NCBI RefSeq assembly: GCF_003989665.1 | Contig: NZ_RZIJ01000003.1 | Location: 186,001-250,000 of the forward strand | DNA from: Azospirillum doebereinerae | Lineage (GTDB): Bacteria > Pseudomonadota > Alphaproteobacteria > Azospirillales > Azospirillaceae | Reading direction: 5' to 3' | DNA length: 64,000 nt | Shown: in pieces, positions 54,853 to 64,000 of the stretch | Position numbering within the stretch: position 1 is the first letter of the stretch | Layout: the number at the start of each line of letters is the position of its first letter | Notes under the pieces: model-generated | What the model was told of the DNA's origin: nothing | Database searches by the model: none | What the model saw: the letters and a program-made list of their open reading frames with translations, nothing else | Position numbers and translations under genes: made by a program

Positions 54853-55718
54853 GACCGCTTCCCCAACAGCCCTTGCGGGCGCAGCAGCAACACCACGATC
54901 AGCACCCCGTAACTGAACAGGGACTTGAGCGAGGGCATCAGAAGGAAGCCGGCCAGCGCCTCCGACACGCCGATCAGCATGCCGCCGAGCAGCGCGCCGG
55001 GCAGGCTGCCCAGCCCCCCGATGATGACGATGATGAAGCTGAGCAGCGTGTATTCCGGGGCCAACTGCGGCCGGGCGTCGACCAGCAGGCTCATCAGCGC
55101 GCCGGCCACCCCGACCACGGCGGCGCCGATGCCGAAGGTCAGCGCGTAGAGCCCGTCGATGTTCAGGCCGACGACGCGGGCGCCCAGCGGGTTGTCGGCG
55201 CAGGCGCGGATCGCCTTGCCGGTGCGGCTGAACCGGAAGAAGGCGAACAGCGCCGCCGCGACGACGATGGCCGCCGCCCCGGCGCGCAGCCGCACCGCGT
55301 CCAGCAGCATCGGCCCGATCTCCACCGTGTCGAAGCTGTAGGGGACGGAGACGTTGCGCGCGTCCGGCCCGAACAGCATCAGCATGCCGTTGACCAGGAT
55401 GCTCGCGATGCCCAGCAGCAGGATGAACTGCATGTGCTCGGGCCGCTCGACGAACTTGTTGACGACGCCCCGCTGCAGCAGCCAGCCGCAGACGAACAGC
55501 ACCGCCGCGACGATGGGCGCCGACAGCAGCGGATCGAGTCCCAGAAAACCGGCAAGCAGGACGGCGCCGTACATGCCGGCAACCATCATCTCGCCATGGG
55601 CGAAGTTGACGACGCGGACCACGCCGAAAATGACCGACAGCCCCAGCGCCGCCAGCCCGTATACGAGGCCGGTCAACAGGCCGGAGGCGGCGATGTTGAG
55701 GTAATAGTCGATGGGCAT
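54849..55718 (-). CDS. livH: Branched-chain amino-acid-type ABC permease LivH
   Basis: A 289-residue membrane permease: LTGLVYGLAALGLSVIFGVV, VNFAHGEMMVAGMYGAVLLA, ADNPLGARVVGLNIDGLYAL (cytoplasmic loop to the ATPase) and FIIVIIGGLGSLPGALLGGM. All are standard LivH motifs. ATG at 55718 (MPIDYYLNIAASG) was chosen; no strong ribosome-binding site is seen. No periplasmic binding protein gene lies beside the transporter. Confidence 0.9.
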   Translation of the reverse strand: MPIDYYLNIAASGLLTGLVYGLAALGLSVIFGVVRVVNFAHGEMMVAGMYGAVLLAGFLGLDPLLSAPIVAAVLFVCGWLLQRGVVNKFVERPEHMQFILLLGIASILVNGMLMLFGPDARNVSVPYSFDTVEIGPMLLDAVRLRAGAAAIVVAAALFAFFRFSRTGKAIRACADNPLGARVVGLNIDGLYALTFGIGAAVVGVAGALMSLLVDARPQLAPEYTLLSFIIVIIGGLGSLPGALLGGMLIGVSEALAGFLLMPSLKSLFSYGVLIVVLLLRPQGLLGKRS

Positions 55719-55977
55719 GGAGCGGCGGCAACCCGAAAGAGTGAAGCCCAGCGGGTTACCAGCCCAGCCGATGGCAGGCAAGAGAAGATCGACCGCAACC
55801 CAGATCAAACCGGGCCGTTTCGCAAAAGCGGGCTTCCGCGCAGGGCCGAAACGGCGCTCTTGCGGAAAACAGTCCGCACGCCGCGTGAAACAGGGTAAAC
55901 ATTGAACCACACACACGCGAAAATCACAGGGTCCGAATCACCAAGGGTCCGCCGACCCGGCAGCAGGAACGCTTACC
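55719..55977. promoter_or_regulatory. Divergent intergenic region between livH and a TPR gene
   Basis: 259 bases separating two divergent starts. It should contain promoters in both directions. No operator, hairpin or conserved box stands out. Confidence 0.35.
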
Positions 55978-57774
55978 ATGGACATGATCGAACAGACGTT
56001 GGCCGTCGCGACCGAGCATCACCGCGCCGGCCGCACCGACGAGGCGGAGCGCCTGTACCGCGACGTGCTGAACGCCTCCCCCGGCCATCCCGACGCCCTG
56101 CATCTGCTGGGCGTGATCGCGCTGCAATCCGGCCGGTCGCAGGACGCGGCGGAGATGATCGGCCAAGCGGTGGCGGGCGACGGCGGCTCGGCCCTGTTCC
56201 AGGCCAATCTGGGCCACGCCCTGCACGCCTGCGGCCGGACGCGCGAGGCCGCGCTGAGCTTCGCCCGTGCGCTGACCCTTCTGACCAACCAGGGCGAAAG
56301 CTGGGGCAACGTCGGCGCGCTGGCGAACCTGATCCGCCGCTACGACGACGACACCCGCAAGGCGGCGGCGGCCGAGGTCGACGCCCATTACAGCATGGGC
56401 GACGTGATGCGCCGCCACTCCCTGCTGTTCCTGCTGGACGGCGACATCGCGCATTACCGGCGGCTGGTGCAGGCGGTTCTGGACGAGCCGCTGCGCTTCT
56501 CGGTGCCGTCGCTGCACTACGCCTATTGGGGCATGGCGATGCGCCTGTTCCAGGGCGAGGCGCGCTCCGGCGACATCGGCGGTTTCACGGGCGGGGAGTA
56601 CCGCCGCTTCTACCGGCTGCTGGTGGAGGAGACGTCGCGCCGCTACGGGATCGCGGTGCGCCTGCGCCGCGCCCAGCCACGCGATGCCGTCAGGAAAGTC
56701 GCGCTCGTCACCAACCAGATGCTGGGGCAAGGGCACCAGCCGACAGTGGACGCCTTCGACTACGCCCGCCGCCTTCAGAACGACCACGGCTGCGAGGTCG
56801 TCATCGTCAACCCGAACGCCATGGCGATCGCGGGTGAGAACGGCTTCGTCCCCGAATACAGCTACAACGTCACCGAGGAGTACGACGGCGAACAGACCAT
56901 CGGCGCCTTCGGCGCGCGGGTGCGCATGCTGTCCTTCCCGCAGAAGCATTTCGACGAGGAGAAGCTGCACGCCATCGTCGACGCGGTCGAGGGCTTCGAC
57001 CCCGACGTGATCCTGTCCTTCGGCGCCTCCAACGTCGTCGCCGACCTGTTCGCGCGGACGCGGCCGGTCGTCTGCCTGCCGACCTCGTCGGGCCTGCCGC
57101 CGTCGCTGGCGCGCCTGCTGCTCGGCTACGGCCCGGAGGACAGCGCCGCCGGCTGGCCCGACGACGCGCGGGAGCGTTTCCGCCCCTTCTCCTTCGGCTG
57201 GACCCTGCCGGAGGGCGGCGCACCGCTGCTGCGCGGCGATTTCGGGCTGGACGACGAAGGGCCGGTCTTCGCCGTGGTCGGCAACCGGCTGGATCAGGAG
57301 GCCGGGCCGGAGTTCCTGGCACGGATCGACGCGCTGCTCGACCGCCTGCCCTCGGCCCACGTCGCCTTCGCGGGCGCGACGGAGACGCTGCCGGAACGGC
57401 TCAAGGCCCTGCGCAACGCCGGGCGAGTCGACTCGCTCGGTCATGTCGACGACATCCGCGCCTTCTACCGGGTGGTGACCGCCTATCTGAACCCGCAACG
57501 TCAGGGCGGCGGCGGCAGCGCCGCCTTCGCGCTGGCCGAGGGCCTGCCGGTGGTGACCTTCGGCGGCGGCGACGTGGCCGGGGTGGCGGGAGCGGCCTTC
57601 ACCGTCGCCGACGAGGCCGCCTTCATCGAGCGGGCGGCGACGCTTGCGGGGGACGCCGCCTTCCGTGCGCGGCAGTCCGACGAAGCCAAGGCCCGCTTCG
57701 CCCAAACGGGCGACCGTGCGCGTTCAGCCGAACGGCTGCTGGCCTACGCGCTGGAAGCGCAGCAGCGGGTATGA
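55978..57774 (+). CDS. TPR protein with GT4/GT-B-like C-terminal domain
   Basis: A 598-residue protein. The N-terminal part (residues 1-110) is TPR-like, beginning MDMIEQTLAVATEHHRAGRT as in the TPR-glycosyltransferases of the first 18 kb. The C-terminal half has Rossmann-like strands (VRKVALVTNQMLGQGHQPTV, DPDVILSFGASNVVADLF) and a glycosyltransferase-type end (FAVVGNRLDQEAGPEFLARI, GHVDDIRAFYRVVTAYLNPQ, GLPVVTFGGGDVAG). A sugar transferase of GT-B fold is likely; donor and acceptor unknown. It interrupts the liv genes. Confidence 0.75.
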   Translation: MDMIEQTLAVATEHHRAGRTDEAERLYRDVLNASPGHPDALHLLGVIALQSGRSQDAAEMIGQAVAGDGGSALFQANLGHALHACGRTREAALSFARALTLLTNQGESWGNVGALANLIRRYDDDTRKAAAAEVDAHYSMGDVMRRHSLLFLLDGDIAHYRRLVQAVLDEPLRFSVPSLHYAYWGMAMRLFQGEARSGDIGGFTGGEYRRFYRLLVEETSRRYGIAVRLRRAQPRDAVRKVALVTNQMLGQGHQPTVDAFDYARRLQNDHGCEVVIVNPNAMAIAGENGFVPEYSYNVTEEYDGEQTIGAFGARVRMLSFPQKHFDEEKLHAIVDAVEGFDPDVILSFGASNVVADLFARTRPVVCLPTSSGLPPSLARLLLGYGPEDSAAGWPDDARERFRPFSFGWTLPEGGAPLLRGDFGLDDEGPVFAVVGNRLDQEAGPEFLARIDALLDRLPSAHVAFAGATETLPERLKALRNAGRVDSLGHVDDIRAFYRVVTAYLNPQRQGGGGSAAFALAEGLPVVTFGGGDVAGVAGAAFTVADEAAFIERAATLAGDAAFRARQSDEAKARFAQTGDRARSAERLLAYALEAQQRV

Positions 57775-57845
57775 GGGGCGAAAACGATCACTGTGCTTCT
57801 GCGCAGCCCTGCGTTTTGACGGTGGGCGCATACTGACGGTTCCGA

Positions 57846-57876
57846 CATGACCCAGCCGCATCGCGGCGGGGTCATG
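57846..57876 (+). promoter_or_regulatory. Hairpin upstream of the AhpD-like gene
   Basis: CATGACCC (57846-57853) and GGGTCATG (57869-57876) form an 8-bp perfect stem around a partly paired GCCGC/GCGGC inner part, 23 bases before the AhpD-like start. It may be an operator or an mRNA stem. Confidence 0.45.
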
Positions 57877-57898
57877 CCTTTCCGCGCGGGAGGGGCAT

Positions 57899-58297
57899 AT
57901 GGATCGCCAACAGGTTTATCAGGAGATCGAAGGGATCTTCGGTCTGGTCCCCAGCTTCTTCAAGGAGCTGCCCGACAACACGGTGGAGGCGGAATGGCGC
58001 CTGTTCCGGGCCGTCCAACTGGACGAAGGACCGGTGCCGGTGAAGTACCGAGAGCTGATCGGCCTTGGGATCGCCGCCGTCACCCGATGCCGCTACTGCG
58101 TGTTCTACCACACCGCCATCGCCAAGCTGTTCGGCGCCACTGACGCCGAAATCGAGGCGGCGGTCCATTACGCGAAATCCTCGGCCGGGTGGAGCGCCTA
58201 TCTGAACGGCCTCGCCATCGATTACGACACGTTCAAGCAGGAGGTCGAACAGGCCTGCGATTTCGTGCGCGCCCAGGAGCACAAGCGGGCGGCGTGA
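57899..58297 (+). CDS. AhpD-like carboxymuconolactone decarboxylase-family protein
   Basis: A 132-residue, all-helical protein of the AhpD/CMD family. The redox motif CRYC (Cys64, Cys67) with the following His71 in CVFYH is intact, as is the KYRELIGLGIAAVTRCRYC context, so peroxidase-type thiol chemistry is plausible. GGGAGGGG lies just before ATG 57899. Its neighbours do not suggest a pathway. Confidence 0.9.
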   Translation: MDRQQVYQEIEGIFGLVPSFFKELPDNTVEAEWRLFRAVQLDEGPVPVKYRELIGLGIAAVTRCRYCVFYHTAIAKLFGATDAEIEAAVHYAKSSAGWSAYLNGLAIDYDTFKQEVEQACDFVRAQEHKRAA

Positions 58298-58373
58298 ACA
58301 CCCCCCTCCCGGAAAGCCGCCGGAAGGCGGCTTTCCCTTGCCGGTGTCGCCGCTCCCGCCGTTCCGGAGGGAA

Positions 58374-59090
<717 letters not shown>

Positions 59091-59151
59091 GGGGTCGGTT
59101 GGAAGGGCAGCGCACTCTATAGCGCGGTCCCCCCGTTCCGCTTCAAGAGTT

Positions 59152-59889
59152 TCATTTCAGGAAAAACAGTGCGCTCATGGTCAGGCCGACGGCGATGATG
59201 CCGCCGCGCAGGACCGGCGACGGAATTTTCCGTCCGACCCGCGCCCCGGCATAGCCGCCGGCCACCGCCGCCAGCACCATCAGCAGCGCCTTCGGCCAAT
59301 CCACCGCCCCACCCGCCGCGTAGGCCGCCACCGCGATGGCGGTCAGCACGGCGGAGAACAGGTTCTTCAGCCCGTTCATCGCGTTGAGGTCGGTCATCCC
59401 GAACAGGCTCAACTGAGCCAGCAGCAGGATGCCCAGGCCCCCGTTGAAATAGCCGCCATAGACCGACACCACGAACAGCGTGGCCAACAGGGCGCCCCGA
59501 CCGTGCAGGCCGACCGCGCGCAGCCGCGCGGCCAGAACCCCGCCGAAGGCGAACAGCCCGGTCGCCGCCAGCAGCAGCCACGGCACGATGTCGCGGAACA
59601 CCGCGTCGGGCGTCACCAGCAGCAGCCCTGCTCCCGCCAGCCCACCGACGAGGCTGACCGAGGCCAGCAGCGGCAGGCCGAGATCGCCGACCGGCGCCAG
59701 ATCCTGGCGGTAGCCGTAGACCCCGCTGGCGTAGCCGGGCAACAGGGCCACGGTGCCCGTCGCGTTGGCGGCGACCGGCGGAACCCCGGCGTAGATCAGC
59801 GCCGGCAGGGTGAGGAAGCTCCCCCCGCCGGCCACGGCGTTCATGGCCCCGGCGAGGAAGGCGGCGGCCAGCAGCAACAGCTCGGTCAT
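59152..59889 (-). CDS. TauE/SafE-family sulfite/sulfoacetate-type permease
   Basis: A 245-residue inner-membrane protein of the TauE/SafE (DUF81) family with seven or eight helices. It contains FLAGAMNAVAGGGSFLTLPA, a repeat of the family motif, and VVSVYGGYFNGGLGILLLAQ. Members export or import small organic sulfur compounds or anions; the specific substrate is unknown. It overlaps the acyl-CoA synthetase gene by four bases. Confidence 0.88.
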   Translation of the reverse strand: MTELLLLAAAFLAGAMNAVAGGGSFLTLPALIYAGVPPVAANATGTVALLPGYASGVYGYRQDLAPVGDLGLPLLASVSLVGGLAGAGLLLVTPDAVFRDIVPWLLLAATGLFAFGGVLAARLRAVGLHGRGALLATLFVVSVYGGYFNGGLGILLLAQLSLFGMTDLNAMNGLKNLFSAVLTAIAVAAYAAGGAVDWPKALLMVLAAVAGGYAGARVGRKIPSPVLRGGIIAVGLTMSALFFLK

Positions 59890-61520
59890 GACGGGGAACG
59901 GTCACGCAGTTCGCGGCGGATGATCTTGCCGGTGGTGGTCATGGGAAGCTGGTCGAGGAACTCGATGGCGCGCGGGTATTCATGCGCGGCCAGCCGGGTC
60001 TTCACATGCTCCTGGATCGCGGCGACCAGCGCGTCGTCGGCCGTCACCCCGTCCTGAAGCACGACGAAGGCCTTGACGATCTCGGTGCGCAGGGGATCGG
60101 GCACGCCGACCACGGCGGCCATCCGCACGGCGGGATGCCCGATCAGGCAATCCTCGATCTCGCCGGGGCCGATGCGGTAGCCGGCCGAGGTGATGACGTC
60201 GTCGTCGCGCCCGACGAAGCGGATGTAGCCGTCGGCGTCCAACTCCCCCTGGTCGCCGGTGACGAGCCACTCCCCAATGAACTTGCCCGCCGTCGCCGCC
60301 GGGTTGTTCCAATAGCCCAGGAACATCACCGGATCGGGCCGGCGCACCGCGATCAGCCCAAGTTCGCCGGGCGGCAGCCGGTTGCCGGCGCCGTCGATCA
60401 CCGCCACGTCATGGCCGGGCGCCGGGCGGCCCATGATGCCGGGCTTGGGCGGCATCAGCGTCGCCGCCGACGACACGATCATGTTGCATTCGGTCTGGCC
60501 GTAGAACTCGTTGATGGTGACGCCGAAGGTCTGGCGCCCCCAGTCCAGCAGCTCGGTGCCCAGCGTCTCGCCGCCGCTGGCGACCGAACGCATCGCATAG
60601 GCGTGGCGCGCGCGCGGATCGGCGACCGCCCGCATCATCTTCAGCGCGGTCGGCGGCAGGAAGGCGTTGCGCACCTGGAAATCGGCCAGCAGGCGGAAGG
60701 CCTGTTCGGGGTCGAACTTCTCGAAGCGGTGCGAGACCACCGTCACGCCGTGGTGCCACGCCGGCAGCAGCACGTCGAGCAGCCCGCCGATCCATGCCCA
60801 GTCCGCCGGGGTCCAGATGCGGTCGCCCGGTTGCGGGAACAGGTCGTGCGAGATTTCCACCCCCGGCAGATGGCCCAGCAGCACGCGGTGCGCATGGAGC
60901 GCGCCCTTCGGCTGGCCGGTGGTGCCGGAGGTGTAGATGATCACCGCCGGGTCGTCCGCCGCCGTGTCCACCGGCGTGAAGGCGTCCGAAGCCGCGTCGG
61001 TCAACGCGTGCCAGTCCAGGCAGGCGCCGCCTTCCGCACCGCCAATTCCATCAATGCGGAAGACCGCGCGCAGCTCGGGCAGCCGGTCGCGGATTTGCGC
61101 CAGCTTGGCGGCGCCCACCGCGTCGGTGACCACCGCCCGCGCGCCGCAGTTGGCGAGCCGGTACTCCAGCGCCTCCACCCCGAACAGGGAGAAGAGCGGC
61201 ACGGCGATGCCTCCCATCTTGTAGACGGCGACGTGCGAGACGGCGGTTTCCGGCGCCTGTGGCAGTAGGATGCCGACCCGGTCGCCACGCGCCACGCCGT
61301 GGGCGGCCAGCACGTTGGCGAAGCGGTTGGACAGGGTGCGGATGTCGGCGAAGCGGTATTCCTCCACCCCGCCGTCGCGCCGCTTGTGGATCAGAGCCAG
61401 ACGCTCCGGGTCCGATTCGGCCCATTTGTCGCAGACATTGACGCCGATGTTGTAGCGCTCCGGCACGCGCCAGACGAACTGGTCGCGCACCGCCTCGTAA
61501 CTGTCCGCCTTGGGCAGCAT
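59886..61520 (-). CDS. AMP-forming acyl-CoA synthetase
   Basis: About 544 residues of an AMP-binding enzyme: P-loop YTSGTTGQPKGALHAH, INEFYGQTECNMIV, YIRFVGRDDDVITSAGYRIG, then PGEIEDCL, and the catalytic lysine in MTTTGKIIRREL. It should activate a carboxylic acid to its CoA thioester; homologues act on acetate, propionate or medium-chain acids. ATG at 61520 (MLPKADSYEAVRDQF) has GGAGGAAAG eight bases upstream; TTG 61574 and ATG 61538 are longer alternatives. It is coupled to the downstream permease gene. Confidence 0.92.
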   Translation of the reverse strand: MLPKADSYEAVRDQFVWRVPERYNIGVNVCDKWAESDPERLALIHKRRDGGVEEYRFADIRTLSNRFANVLAAHGVARGDRVGILLPQAPETAVSHVAVYKMGGIAVPLFSLFGVEALEYRLANCGARAVVTDAVGAAKLAQIRDRLPELRAVFRIDGIGGAEGGACLDWHALTDAASDAFTPVDTAADDPAVIIYTSGTTGQPKGALHAHRVLLGHLPGVEISHDLFPQPGDRIWTPADWAWIGGLLDVLLPAWHHGVTVVSHRFEKFDPEQAFRLLADFQVRNAFLPPTALKMMRAVADPRARHAYAMRSVASGGETLGTELLDWGRQTFGVTINEFYGQTECNMIVSSAATLMPPKPGIMGRPAPGHDVAVIDGAGNRLPPGELGLIAVRRPDPVMFLGYWNNPAATAGKFIGEWLVTGDQGELDADGYIRFVGRDDDVITSAGYRIGPGEIEDCLIGHPAVRMAAVVGVPDPLRTEIVKAFVVLQDGVTADDALVAAIQEHVKTRLAAHEYPRAIEFLDQLPMTTTGKIIRRELRDRSPS

Positions 61521-61678
61521 GCCGCTTTCCTCCCGCATATTCTTGTCCGCCGGCTTGCCGGTCCGTTCCGCCAATCATAGGGGCAACGGAGGGATCGCGT
61601 CACGGGGATGGAATACTTCGCGGGGCTGCCATGTTGATGGTTTTGGAACCGACCTGCCGAACCAATCAGGAACCGACC

Positions 61679-62188
61679 ATGAAAGCCAGCCCCTTCCTCG
61701 CCGCCGCCCTGTCCGCCAGCCTGCTCGCGGCCCCGCTCGCCGGCTGCGCCCAGCCGGGCTACGGCGATTCCTACGGCGGCATCAGCGCCAACAAGCAGAC
61801 CGCCGGCACCGTGCTGGGCGGCGTGGCCGGCGGTCTGGCCGGCTCGCGCTTCGGCGGCGGCAGCGGCAAGCTGGTCGCGGTCGGCATCGGCACGCTGCTG
61901 GGCGCGGCGCTGGGCAACGCGGCGGGCGCCTCGCTCGACCGCGCCGACCAGACCTACGCCTTGCAGGCGGCCAACAACGCCTACGCGGCGCCGACCGGCA
62001 GCACGATCCGCTGGAACAACCCGGAAAGCGGCAATTACGGCAGCTACACCCCGGTCCGCGACGGCACCAGCCCGTCCGGCGAGCTGTGCCGCGAGTACCA
62101 GACCACCATCGTGGTCCAGGGACGCACCCAGCAGGGCTTCGGCACCGCCTGCCAGCAGCGCGACGGAACGTGGCGCATGGCGAGCTGA
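61679..62188 (+). CDS. Glycine-zipper outer-membrane lipoprotein (17-kDa antigen-like)
   Basis: A 169-residue lipoprotein with a signal peptide and a lipobox LAGC (LLAAPLAGCAQPG), then a glycine-zipper segment (TAGTVLGGVAGGLAGSRFGG, LVAVGIGTLLGAALGNAAGA) and a C-terminal domain (LCREYQTTIVVQGRTQQGFG) of the surface-antigen 17-kDa type. It is probably anchored in the outer membrane. ATG 61679 (MKASPFLAAAL) was chosen as it begins the signal peptide. It ends four bases before the convergent pseG stop. Confidence 0.9.
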   Translation: MKASPFLAAALSASLLAAPLAGCAQPGYGDSYGGISANKQTAGTVLGGVAGGLAGSRFGGGSGKLVAVGIGTLLGAALGNAAGASLDRADQTYALQAANNAYAAPTGSTIRWNNPESGNYGSYTPVRDGTSPSGELCREYQTTIVVQGRTQQGFGTACQQRDGTWRMAS

Positions 62189-62192
62189 CCGT

Positions 62193-63278
62193 TCAGCCCT
62201 GCGGCGCTTGCCGATAGGCTTGCGGGTGGGCGTGATGGAGACGGGCGGTCATCAAGGCGCGGGCGATGCGGCCGGCGCCCTCCCCGTCCAGCGGCAGCGC
62301 CGCCGCCGCGCCCGCCATCCGCTCCCGCCGCTTCCCGTCCTTCCACAAGGCCAGGGCCGCCGTGACGATGGCGGGAACCGCGTCGCCCGCCCGCGCGTCC
62401 ACCGCCTCGCACCAGCCGAGCGTCGCCGCCTCGGCGCTGGCGGCGGCTTGGTTGTCGGCGGTGACCACCAGAAGCGTCGGCACGGCCAGGGCCGCCAGTT
62501 CGCCCATGGTGCCGCCGCCGGCCGACACCGCCAGCCCCGCCTCCGCCATCACAGCCCCCATGCGCGGGCAATCCACATGCACCGCGACGCCGGACCCGAA
62601 CGTGTCGCCCAGGGCGGCGAGTTCCGCCGCGCGCGGGTTGCTGCCGCCGACCACCGCGACCAAGCGGCACCCCTCCGGCCGGACCGCCTCCAGCGCCGCC
62701 AGCACCGGCCCGGTCAACCCCAGCGGATCCGAGCCGCCGAAGGTCAGCAGCAGGACCGGACGCTCCGCGATCCCGGCGCGGCCCGCACGCGCCGCCAGCC
62801 GCACCTCCCGCCGCAGCGGCGCGTAGCCGGGGCCGAGCAGCAACAGCGCCCCCGGCGCCATCCGGTCGTAGGGCAGCCGGTGCGCCTGGGGGGCGGCGTT
62901 GACGACGGCGTCGGCGTGCAGCGGGGTCCCGTCCCCCAGATCGTCCCAGGCCAGCACCCGCAGCCCCGCCGCCTGCACGCCGGCCCGGTAGGCCTCGCCA
63001 AAGCGGTAGCCGTCCAGCATCACCGCCGCGCAATGCTCGCGCCGCAGGGCGGAGCGTGTGGCCGCGAGATCCGCCGCCTCGCCCACCGGCCCGGCGATGG
63101 CGATGCGCCGGAAGCCCTCGGAGTCCAGCCGCCGGTCGATGGCCGGGGTCGATTCCACCGCCGCGAACACGACCTCGTGCCCGTCGTCGCGCAACGCCTC
63201 GGCCACCGCGAGGCAACGCATGACGTGCCCGGTCCCGATGGCGGGTGATGCGTCGGCGCGGGCGAGGATGATGGCCAT
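62193..63278 (-). CDS. pseG: PseG-like UDP-sugar hydrolase (pseudaminic acid biosynthesis)
   Basis: A 361-residue GT-B-like hydrolase: RADASPAIGTGHVMRCLAVA with the catalytic histidine near residue 18, DALRD, LLLTFGGSDPLGLTGPVLAA, and AGLAVSAGGGTMGELAALAV. PseG removes UDP from UDP-2,4-diacetamido-2,4,6-trideoxy-beta-L-altropyranose, a step in pseudaminic-acid synthesis for flagellin glycosylation or surface polysaccharide. The related LegG and CMP-sugar families are alternatives. It is followed on the same strand after the E1 beta gene, as in nonulosonate loci. Confidence 0.85.
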   Translation of the reverse strand: MAIILARADASPAIGTGHVMRCLAVAEALRDDGHEVVFAAVESTPAIDRRLDSEGFRRIAIAGPVGEAADLAATRSALRREHCAAVMLDGYRFGEAYRAGVQAAGLRVLAWDDLGDGTPLHADAVVNAAPQAHRLPYDRMAPGALLLLGPGYAPLRREVRLAARAGRAGIAERPVLLLTFGGSDPLGLTGPVLAALEAVRPEGCRLVAVVGGSNPRAAELAALGDTFGSGVAVHVDCPRMGAVMAEAGLAVSAGGGTMGELAALAVPTLLVVTADNQAAASAEAATLGWCEAVDARAGDAVPAIVTAALALWKDGKRRERMAGAAAALPLDGEGAGRIARALMTARLHHAHPQAYRQAPQG

Positions 63279-63314
63279 GGGGTTTTCAAGTCCGGAAGGG
63301 CCGCCGGGACCGCG

Positions 63315-64000
<686 letters not shown>

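Noticed and set aside
55924..57705. Long minus-strand reading frame antisense to the TPR transferase at 55978
   Set aside because: Composition is Arg/Gln/Val-rich with no motif, while the plus-strand frame has TPR and GT signatures.

Overview
The window is very GC-rich, tightly packed bacterial DNA. Gene content points to an alphaproteobacterium of the Azospirillum/Rhodospirillaceae type: several very long TPR-glycosyltransferase proteins, an Aap-type amino-acid ABC transporter, an SOS box of the alphaproteobacterial form (GTTC-N7-GTTC) and a pseudaminic-acid gene. This assignment is inference from gene families; no rRNA, tRNA, insertion sequence or CRISPR array was seen.

Region 1 (about 1-18.4 kb, plus one gene at 56-57.8 kb) holds seven TPR proteins, six with sugar-transferase-like domains and one with a methyltransferase. 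Two are giant TPR-GT-TPR-GT tandem fusions and two are TPR plus OGT/SPINDLY (GT41)-type proteins. They surround a small FlaG-like gene and a YjfB-like motility gene, then cobS/cobC and a pyridoxamine-phosphate-oxidase-like gene. A PseG gene and part of a 2-oxoacid dehydrogenase E1 beta gene at the right edge (62-64 kb) look like the start of a nonulosonic-acid/glycan locus. Together they suggest protein, probably flagellin, glycosylation.

Region 2 (18.4-27.1 kb, minus strand) is amino-acid sensing and uptake. One apparent operon carries a chemoreceptor, an orphan periplasmic amino-acid-binding protein and a TPR-GT41 protein. A second is aapJ-aapQ-aapM-aapP followed by an OmpR-family response regulator and a 19-bp perfect hairpin terminator. 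A small protein gene and an ECF sigma / membrane anti-sigma-like / periplasmic sensor trio (27.8-29.2 kb) follow.

Region 3 (29.2-36.4 kb, minus strand) is a six-gene HyfBCEFGI-like membrane complex. Its large subunit has lost the NiFe-ligating cysteine motifs, so it is better read as an energy-converting hydrogenase-related (Ehr) complex than as a hydrogenase. A 27-codon, cysteine-rich leader ORF ending inside a terminator hairpin lies upstream.

Region 4 (36.8-45.7 kb) has tex, a LysE-family exporter and a phage-like recombination operon: a YqaJ-type exonuclease, a putative single-strand annealing protein and two small genes. This operon is preceded by a consensus promoter abutting a perfect alphaproteobacterial LexA box and by an S24-like repressor gene. 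Then come a YbjQ-family gene and a secreted MetX-like alpha/beta hydrolase.

Region 5 (45.8-64 kb) contains an EmrAB-type efflux pair with a divergent TetR regulator and palindromic operators, a diguanylate cyclase, rodA, a GH16-family protein with a degraded catalytic motif, a branched-chain amino-acid ABC transporter whose livF is separated from livHMG, an AhpD-like gene, a TauE/SafE permease, an acyl-CoA synthetase, a glycine-zipper lipoprotein, pseG and the partial E1 beta gene.
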